From UBA10939 sp050942745 (GTDB lineage: Bacteria; Myxococcota; Myxococcia; Myxococcales; UBA5297), in the NCBI GenBank assembly GCA_050942745.1, contig JBMNNX010000002.1, positions 1 through 64,000 of the forward strand: a stretch of DNA of 64,000 nucleotides, in the 5' to 3' direction. The translations under genes were made by a program, and so were the position numbers. This document shows positions 59,348 to 64,000 of this stretch, piece by piece (within the stretch, counting starts at the first letter, position 1; each line of letters opens with the position of its first letter). Under the pieces are notes generated by a model, which did no database searches, was not told the DNA's origin, and saw nothing but the letters and a program-made list of their open reading frames with translations.

Positions 59348-59970
59348 GGCAGGGCGCCATTCTCGTCGGCCTGCTGTTCACCTGCGGCATCTACCTGATG
59401 CTCAGCTTCAACACCCAGCGGCTGGCGATGGGCTTCCTGCTGCTGAGCAACGCGGTGAACGTCGTCGTCCTGGTCGCCTCCGGCATCCCCGCCGGCGCAA
59501 CCGCGGCGTTCGTCGGCGTCGAGGGCGGGCCGCACGTCGATCCCTTGCCCCACGCCTTTGTCCTCACCGCCATCGTCATCACGCTGGGCGCGGTGGCGCT
59601 GCTCTTCGCGATGGCCGCGCGGGCGCGCAAGGAGTCGGGCACCGACGACCTTCGCGACGAGGTGGGAACCGTTGCGTTGGACGAGGGAACCGCCGCCTCG
59701 GGCGCGGGAACCGTCACGTCGGGACAGGAGACTGTGACGTCGGGACAGGAAACCGTCACGTCGGGACAGGAGACTGTGACGTCGGGACAGGAGACTGTGA
59801 CGTCGGGACAGGAAACCGTCACGTCGGGAGAGGAAACCGTCACGTCGAGACAGGGAACCGTCACATCGGGACAGGGAACCGTCACGTCGGGACAGGAAAC
59901 CGTCACGTCGGACGAGGGAGCCGTCACGTCGGGCGAGGGAACGGTCGCGTCGGACGAGGGGCCCGAATGA
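59341..59970 (+). CDS. mrpC: Mrp antiporter subunit C with repetitive C-terminal tail
   Basis: A 209-residue protein from GTG 59341, overlapping mrpB by 7 bp. Residues about 1-105 are a normal MrpC/NuoK-like subunit with three membrane segments (ILVGLLFTCGIYLMLS, NTQRLAMGFLLLSNAVNVVVLVASG, HAFVLTAIVITLGAVALLFAMAARARK). Usual length is about 115. The added 100 residues are mostly a seven-residue repeat, ETVTSGQ and close variants, coded by a 21-bp tandem array (see the repeat entry). The tail is hydrophilic, acidic and Thr/Ser-rich, probably disordered and cytoplasmic or periplasmic depending on topology. Its role is unknown; it may be tolerated rather than selected. Confidence 0.93.
   Translation: MVGQGAILVGLLFTCGIYLMLSFNTQRLAMGFLLLSNAVNVVVLVASGIPAGATAAFVGVEGGPHVDPLPHAFVLTAIVITLGAVALLFAMAARARKESGTDDLRDEVGTVALDEGTAASGAGTVTSGQETVTSGQETVTSGQETVTSGQETVTSGQETVTSGEETVTSRQGTVTSGQGTVTSGQETVTSDEGAVTSGEGTVASDEGPE
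59665..59958 (+). repeat. Fourteen-unit 21-bp tandem repeat inside mrpC
   Basis: Fourteen in-frame units of 21 bp, encoding GTVALDE, GTAASGA, GTVTSGQ, four ETVTSGQ, ETVTSGE, ETVTSRQ, two GTVTSGQ, ETVTSDE, GAVTSGE and GTVASDE. Inner units are nearly identical at DNA level (GAAACCGTCACGTCGGGACAG or GAGACTGTGACGTCGGGACA-type), outer units are diverged, as expected for slippage-driven expansion. Because 21 is a multiple of 3, changes in copy number keep the frame. Confidence 0.95.
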
Positions 59971-61475
59971 GCAACCTCGTCGCCGCGCCGGTCCTGCTGC
60001 CGCTGGCCACGGCGATCCTGCTCTTCCCGCTGCGCCACCGGCGCAGGCTCGAGCGCGCGGTCTCTATCGCGAGCGCGGTCGGGCTGCTCGCCCTCGCTTC
60101 GTGGCTGATGGCCCTGGCCTCGCGCGGGGAGATCCTGGTCCTGCCGCTCGGCTCGTGGAGCCCGCTCGTCGGCATCGCCTGGGTCGTCGATCGCTTGAGC
60201 GCGGTGATGCTGGTGGTCTCCGCAATCATCTCGCTGGCTACGCTGGTCTACGCCCGCGGCGGGCTGCGGCCTGAGCGCGAGACGCGCTTCTTCTACCCGC
60301 TGCACCAGCTCGTCGTGGCCGGAATCTGCGGCTCGCTGGTGACGGGCGACTTCTTCAACCTGTTCGTCTTCTTCGAGGTGATGCTCATCGCCTCGTTCGC
60401 GCTGATCACGCTTGGAGCGCGCGCGCGGCAGCTCCACCGCAGCTTCGCGTACGTGCTGGTGAGCCTGGTCGGCAGCCTGCTGCTCTTCGTCGGGGTGGGC
60501 GTCATCTACGGGACCGCGGGCACGGTGAACATGGCCGAGCTGTCGCGCCGGGTGGCCTTGCTGCCGATGCCGCCGACGTTCTGGGCGGCCGTCTCGCTGG
60601 TGCTCGTCGCCTTCGCGCTCAAGGCCGCGCTGGTGCCGTTCTTCTTCTGGTTGCCCGACTCGTACCCGGAGGCGCCGCTGCCGAGCGCCGCGCTGTTTGC
60701 GGGGCTGCTCACCAAGGTCGGGGTCTACACCCTGTTTCGCGCGGTCCCGCTCATCAGCGGGCCGAACCCCAGGCCGCTGCTCTCGGTGCTCTTGGGCATC
60801 TCGGCGCTCACCATGCTCCTCGGGGTCCTCGGCGCGCTCGGCCGCGACACGGTGCGCGGGATCCTCTCGTTCCACATCGTCAGCCAGGTCGGGTACATGG
60901 TCTTCGGGCTGGCGCTCTTCACGGCGACCGGCCTGGCCGCCGGGCTCTTCTTCGCCGTCCACAACGTCCTCGCCAAGTCGGCGCTCTTCCTGTCCGGCGG
61001 CATCTGCGAGCGCGTCGGCGACAGCGGGCGGCTCGGCCAGGTGCGCGGGCTGGCGAAGACCCACCCTTGGGCGGCGGTCGGCTTCTTCGTCCCGGCGATG
61101 GCGCTCGCGGGGATTCCGCCGTTGAGCGGCTTCTGGGCGAAGCTGCTGGTCATCGTCGCCGGCTTTCGCGAGGGGGCCTGGGTGACGACCGCCGTCGCCA
61201 TCGTGGTGAGCTTCTTCACCCTCGCCTCGATGCTCAAGATCTGGAACGCGGTCTTCTGGGGAGCGCCGGGCGGCCAGCTCCATCCCGAGCGCGGCCACGG
61301 CTGGCGCATGGTCGGGCCGCAGCTCTCGCTGGCGGCGCTGACTGTGCTCCTCGGGCTCGGTGCGGCTCAATTCTTCAGCTACACCGAGGCCGCGGCGAGC
61401 CAGCTTCTGGCGCGCACGCCCTACGTCGACGCCGTGCTCGGCAGCGCGGCCATGGCTGCGGAGGTGACGCGATGA
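59967..61475 (+). CDS. mrpD: Mrp antiporter subunit D
   Basis: A 502-residue polytopic subunit of the NuoN/NuoM-like type, starting in the ATGA overlap with mrpC. Signatures are WVVDRLSAVMLVVSAIISLATLVYA, LVTGDFFNLFVFFEVMLIASFALITLG, KAALVPFFFWLPDSYPEAPLPSAALFAGLLTKVGVYTLFR (the Lys-bearing transport region), RGILSFHIVSQVGYMVFGLALF and SGFWAKLLVIVAGF. Together with MrpA it forms the ion-translocating core of the antiporter. The length is typical. It overlaps mrpE by ATGA. Confidence 0.96.
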   Translation: MSNLVAAPVLLPLATAILLFPLRHRRRLERAVSIASAVGLLALASWLMALASRGEILVLPLGSWSPLVGIAWVVDRLSAVMLVVSAIISLATLVYARGGLRPERETRFFYPLHQLVVAGICGSLVTGDFFNLFVFFEVMLIASFALITLGARARQLHRSFAYVLVSLVGSLLLFVGVGVIYGTAGTVNMAELSRRVALLPMPPTFWAAVSLVLVAFALKAALVPFFFWLPDSYPEAPLPSAALFAGLLTKVGVYTLFRAVPLISGPNPRPLLSVLLGISALTMLLGVLGALGRDTVRGILSFHIVSQVGYMVFGLALFTATGLAAGLFFAVHNVLAKSALFLSGGICERVGDSGRLGQVRGLAKTHPWAAVGFFVPAMALAGIPPLSGFWAKLLVIVAGFREGAWVTTAVAIVVSFFTLASMLKIWNAVFWGAPGGQLHPERGHGWRMVGPQLSLAALTVLLGLGAAQFFSYTEAAASQLLARTPYVDAVLGSAAMAAEVTR

Positions 61476-61942
61476 GCTACCTCGCGCTCAACCTGATGTT
61501 GGCGGTCGTCTGGATGTTCCTGTCCGACGGCGGCATTGGCGGGCTGCTCGTCATCGTCCTCGCCCGGCCCTTCGTCGGGGGCTATGCCTACGTGCGCGCG
61601 GTGCCCGGGGCGCTGTGGCTGCTGGCGGTGTTCACGTGGGAATTGACGCGCGCGAGCCTGCGCCTTGCGCGGGACGTGCTGCGTGTGCGCCCGCGGTTTG
61701 AGCCGGCCTTCATCCGCCTGGACGCGACCGACCTCAGCCCGCTGCAGACCGTCCTGTTTGCCGCGCTCGTCTCGCTGACCCCCGGCAGCGTCGCGGTGGA
61801 CATCGAGGACTCGAGCGACGCGCTCTACGTCCACGCGCTGTACGCCCAGGACGTCGAGCGCGCCCGCCGCAGCATGCGCAGCTTCGCGCGGCTCATCCAG
61901 CGCGCTTCCGGCGCGCCGTTTCTTGGCCGGAGCGAGGAGTGA
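61472..61942 (+). CDS. mrpE: Mrp antiporter subunit E
   Basis: A 156-residue MrpE protein starting in ATGA with mrpD. It has two N-terminal hydrophobic segments (LALNLMLAVVWMFL, GGLLVIVLARPFVGGY), then FTWELTRASLRLARDVLRVRPRFEPAF and LQTVLFAALVSLTPGSVAVDIEDSSDALYVHAL, all typical of the family. It is required for assembly or stability of Mrp complexes. Confidence 0.94.
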   Translation: MSYLALNLMLAVVWMFLSDGGIGGLLVIVLARPFVGGYAYVRAVPGALWLLAVFTWELTRASLRLARDVLRVRPRFEPAFIRLDATDLSPLQTVLFAALVSLTPGSVAVDIEDSSDALYVHALYAQDVERARRSMRSFARLIQRASGAPFLGRSEE

Positions 61943-61944
61943 TC

Positions 61945-62208
61945 ATGGATTTGGTCGCGGTCATCGGGCTCGGCGTGCTGGGGGTGAGCATCGCGCTGAG
62001 CGGGGTCCGCGCGGCCGTCGGCCCGTCGCTGTTCGACCGCGCTCTGGCGTTCGATTGCATCAGCTTCAACTTCGCCGGCTGCGTCCTGCTCGCCTCTATC
62101 CTGATGAGGAGCGACCTCTTCATCGAGGTGGTGCTGGTCATCGCGCTGCTCGGCTTCATGGCGACGATCACTGTCGCCTTCTATCTGGAGGGCACGCTCG
62201 TTGAGTGA
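61945..62208 (+). CDS. mrpF: Mrp antiporter subunit F
   Basis: An 87-residue protein with three membrane segments (VIGLGVLGVSIALSGVRAAVG, AGCVLLASILM, VVLVIALLGFMATITVAFYLEG). The ATG at 61945 has GAGGAGTG upstream; a GTG six bases earlier (61939) overlaps mrpE and is an alternative start. The motif GPSLFDRALAFDCIS matches MrpF, which is usually written GPTxxDRxLALD. Confidence 0.92.
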   Translation: MDLVAVIGLGVLGVSIALSGVRAAVGPSLFDRALAFDCISFNFAGCVLLASILMRSDLFIEVVLVIALLGFMATITVAFYLEGTLVE

Positions 62209-62599
62209 GTGGGTGGTCAGCGCCCTCATCGTCGTGGGCGTCTTCTTCATGTTCGTCTCGTCGCTCGGCGTCCTGAGGCTCTCGGACTTCTACACGCGCA
62301 TCCACGCGCCGACGAAGGCGGCGACCCTCGGGCTCTCCTCGCTGCTCATCGCCTTCGCGGTCGCGGTGCCGCAGACGACGGCGATCACCAAGGTGCTGCT
62401 CGCCATCGGCCTGGTCGCGGCGACCGTGCCGGTGGGCTCACACATCCTCATGCGCGCGGCCTATAGGTCGAACGTGCCTCGAGTGCGCGAGACGAAGCTC
62501 GACGAGTATCGCGAGGAGCTCGAGCGGCGGCGAAGGCGGCGGGAGGAGCGTCCCGAGTCCAAGGACGTGCTGCAGGAGCAGCCGGAGAGGCAGTTGTAA
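62201..62599 (+). CDS. mrpG: Mrp antiporter subunit G
   Basis: A 132-residue MrpG protein starting with TTG at 62201, overlapping mrpF by 8 bp. It has three membrane segments and the family signature LGVLRLSDFYTRIHAPTKAATLG. The final 45 residues are highly charged (LERRRRRREERPESKDVLQEQPERQL), longer than in many relatives. It is the last gene of the operon, followed by the repeat cluster. Confidence 0.93.
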   Translation: MSEWVVSALIVVGVFFMFVSSLGVLRLSDFYTRIHAPTKAATLGLSSLLIAFAVAVPQTTAITKVLLAIGLVAATVPVGSHILMRAAYRSNVPRVRETKLDEYREELERRRRRREERPESKDVLQEQPERQL

Positions 62600-62611
62600 T
62601 CGGTGCATCGC

Positions 62612-62696
62612 GGGGCGCCGGCCTTCGTGCCGGCGGGTTCCGGAGCGCCGCCCGCGCGCCGGCGGGTTCCGGAGCGCCGGCCTTCGTGCCGGCCTC
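62612..62696. repeat. Three copies of the GGAGCGCCGGCC palindrome
   Basis: Units starting GGGGCGCCGGCCTTCGTGCC, GGAGCGCCGCCCGCGCGCC and GGAGCGCCGGCCTTCGTGCC are separated by GGCGGGTTCC. The first and third match the opening of the 85-bp repeats at 52109-52536, though without the rest of that unit. This is a second site of the same dispersed palindrome family, just past the mrpG stop. Confidence 0.8.
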
Positions 62697-62740
62697 AGGG
62701 CACTCCGGCGATTCGCGGCGAATCTGGTCGATTCCTCGAC

Positions 62741-62903
62741 GGGCGCATTGCCAATTGCCATGCGCCCGTACCGACCTGCGACGGGCGCATTGCCATGCTT
62801 GCCATGCGCCCCTATCGACCTGCGACGGGCGCATTGCCATGCCATTGCCATGCGCCCGCACCGACCTGGAACGGGCGCATTGCCATGCCATTGCCATGCG
62901 CCC
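62741..62903. repeat. Four tandem palindromes GGGCGCAT...ATGCGCCC
   Basis: Four hairpins at 62741-62767, 62783-62811, 62827-62857 and 62873-62903, each with an identical 8-bp stem GGGCGCAT/ATGCGCCC and loops of 11, 13, 15 and 15 bases built of TGCCA units. The spacers are 15 bases and read like CCTATCGACCTGCGAC. They lie between the convergent ends of mrpG and the von Willebrand A gene, so they could also block read-through transcription. The whole gap from 62600 to 62940 carries no gene. Confidence 0.92.
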
Positions 62904-62940
62904 CTACCGACCTCGGTTTCGCCGGGGCGGTCGCACTGCT

Positions 62941-64000
62941 CTAGTCGAGCGAGAAGTTGGCTCTCGCCGCCTGCTCGCGCAGGGAATCGAGGATGGCGCC
63001 GTCGAAGGTCGCCGCGCCCGAGGCGGCCCGCTTCTTCTCCTCGGCGGCGAGGTAGGCGCGGCGTTGGGCCTCGAGCTTCCGCATCCGGGTGCGGATCTGC
63101 TCTCTCTCCTTCGCCTTCTCGGCGACGAAGGCCTGGCGCTCGGCTTCGTCCATCGTCTGCATCTCGGCGGGGAGGGCGGCCGGCGCGACGGAGGTCATGG
63201 CCCGGCCCCCGGCAGTCGCGTCAACCAAGTCCCAGTCCTCGGCGCGGTACTGCTCCTTTGCCTTGGCGAGGGCGCGGTTGACGCCTGCGCCCTGGCCGGC
63301 CGATTCGGCGTTGCGGTCTTCGCGCGCCTGGCGGGCCTTGGCCTCCGAGCCCTTGGCACCAAAGGCGATGTAGGTCTCGTTGAGTTGCCGCCCGAGCCGG
63401 GCGAGCTCGGCGTCCTGCGGCGCGGCGATGTGCGCGACCCTGCGGTTCGAGTCGATGAACGAGTAGCGGCCGTCGCCGAGCAGCGCGCCCTGCTTCCAGC
63501 CGTTCCGGATTCCCTGCTGCTCGCTGCCGCAGAAGATGGTGTTGACGGTGATTCCCTTGGAGATCGCCCGCCTGACGGCGGCCGTGTAGTCGATGTCGCC
63601 CTGGGTGAACGGCTCGTTTCCGGCGATGAAGATCATCTTCAACGTGCCCTTGCTCGAGCGCCACTCGAGCTCGCGGGTGGCCGCGTCGATGACCTCGCCG
63701 CAGAACTCGTCGCCGCCGCTCGTCGTCAGGCCGTGGAGCTGCTCGGAGACGCGGTCGAGGTCCGCCGTCAGGTCTGACACCTTTCGCAGAAACCCGCTCT
63801 TCGCCGAGAGCCGGTCGTTGCCGTACTCGTAGAGCGCTACCTCGAGGCGCGGCGCCTTTCCCGAGTACCGGGCGCGGGCGAACTCGTTGACGATCTTCCA
63901 AAGCTGCGACTTCGCCTGCCCGATGAGGCCGTCCATGCTGTTGGAGGTGTCGAGCAGGAGGGCGATTTGAATCACCGGCTGCGGCTTCGATTCCTGGCTC
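62941..64000 (-). CDS. von Willebrand factor A domain protein, N-terminus outside window
   Basis: The frame is open to the right edge and ends at 62941; 352 residues are inside the window. It begins (at the edge) SQESKPQPVIQIALLLDTSNSMDG, where DTSNS is the metal-ion-dependent adhesion site (DxSxS). Further parts are LWKIVNEFARARYSGKAPRLEVALYEYGNDRL, LTTSGGDEFCGEVIDAA and LKMIFIAGNEPFTQGDIDY. The GTG at 63975 is not the true start, because the frame and the typical family sequence continue upstream. The last 110 residues are charged helices (AERQAFVAEKAKEREQIRTRMRKLEAQRR). The family is usually exported; a signal peptide would lie beyond the edge. Adhesion, chelatase-adaptor and surface-complex roles are all possible. 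Confidence 0.88.
   Translation of the reverse strand, partial: SQESKPQPVIQIALLLDTSNSMDGLIGQAKSQLWKIVNEFARARYSGKAPRLEVALYEYGNDRLSAKSGFLRKVSDLTADLDRVSEQLHGLTTSGGDEFCGEVIDAATRELEWRSSKGTLKMIFIAGNEPFTQGDIDYTAAVRRAISKGITVNTIFCGSEQQGIRNGWKQGALLGDGRYSFIDSNRRVAHIAAPQDAELARLGRQLNETYIAFGAKGSEAKARQAREDRNAESAGQGAGVNRALAKAKEQYRAEDWDLVDATAGGRAMTSVAPAALPAEMQTMDEAERQAFVAEKAKEREQIRTRMRKLEAQRRAYLAAEEKKRAASGAATFDGAILDSLREQAARANFSLD

Noticed and set aside
62741..62903. CRISPR array
   Set aside because: The four units have near-identical spacers and palindromic stems, so they are tandem hairpins rather than repeat-spacer units.

Overview
The window is very GC-rich DNA with dense genes on both strands. It looks like a member of the Myxococcota. 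The main evidence is a C-terminal sorting tail of the MYXO-CTERM type (a Cys motif, a hydrophobic stretch and an Arg cluster) on a protein with Asp-rich thrombospondin type 3 repeats. Supporting signs are a second type 3 repeat protein with an OmpA domain, a TPR protein with an AgmX/TonB-like C-terminus, a large PAS/GAF signalling protein and many orphan signalling genes. This assignment is an inference from gene content. I see no rRNA, tRNA, CRISPR array, phage or insertion sequence.

Layout. 1-3.5 kb: the N-terminal part of a PAS/GAF sensor (left edge) and three tandem KGG stress-protein genes with a clear terminator. 3.9-5.1 kb: a short-chain dehydrogenase broken by a small internal inversion, then decayed sequence. 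5.1-13 kb: a PEGA protein, a signal peptide peptidase with an added beta-barrel-like domain, a coiled-coil membrane protein, a glycerophosphodiesterase, a small coiled-coil protein and an ABC1/AarF kinase. 13.5-18 kb: a DUF488 protein, a NagB-like isomerase paired with a nucleotidyltransferase, and an RluA-type pseudouridine synthase. 18.1-28 kb: an amber-interrupted copy of the small coiled-coil gene, a lipoprotein carboxylesterase, a two-gene RdgC-like locus, lipA, a frameshifted MYXO-CTERM protein, a HIT protein and an RpoH-like sigma factor.

28-36.4 kb holds central metabolism: a two-gene 2-oxoacid:ferredoxin oxidoreductase (fused gamma-alpha plus beta), an acyl-CoA ligase, and a separate four-gene oxidoreductase in the order ferredoxin, alpha, beta, gamma. 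36.6-42 kb: a class III cyclase, a TPR/AgmX-like lipoprotein, a NamZ-type muramidase, a degenerate phosphoesterase and NadD. 42.1-47 kb: a PLP-dependent alpha-oxoamine synthase fused to an acyltransferase-like domain, overlapping the gene of a polytopic hybrid histidine kinase. This is the most interesting locus here. It resembles the CqsA/CqsS and LqsA/LqsS signalling pairs in layout, but the extra acyltransferase domain also suggests an acylated sphingolipid-like product.

47.6-56.5 kb: a DUF2520 protein, an OmpA/type 3 repeat protein, an FNR-like regulator with an FNR-type box in front of a divergent ferredoxin, an array of 85-bp repeats, a DUF6901-like protein, a transglutaminase-domain protein and a tandem universal stress protein. 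56.6-62.6 kb is a complete Mrp cation/proton antiporter operon (A to G). Its C subunit carries a 14-unit 21-bp tandem repeat tail. The window closes with tandem palindromes and a von Willebrand A protein that runs off the right edge.

Three coding genes are visibly damaged (inversion, nonsense codon, frameshift). Two families of dispersed palindromic elements sit between genes.
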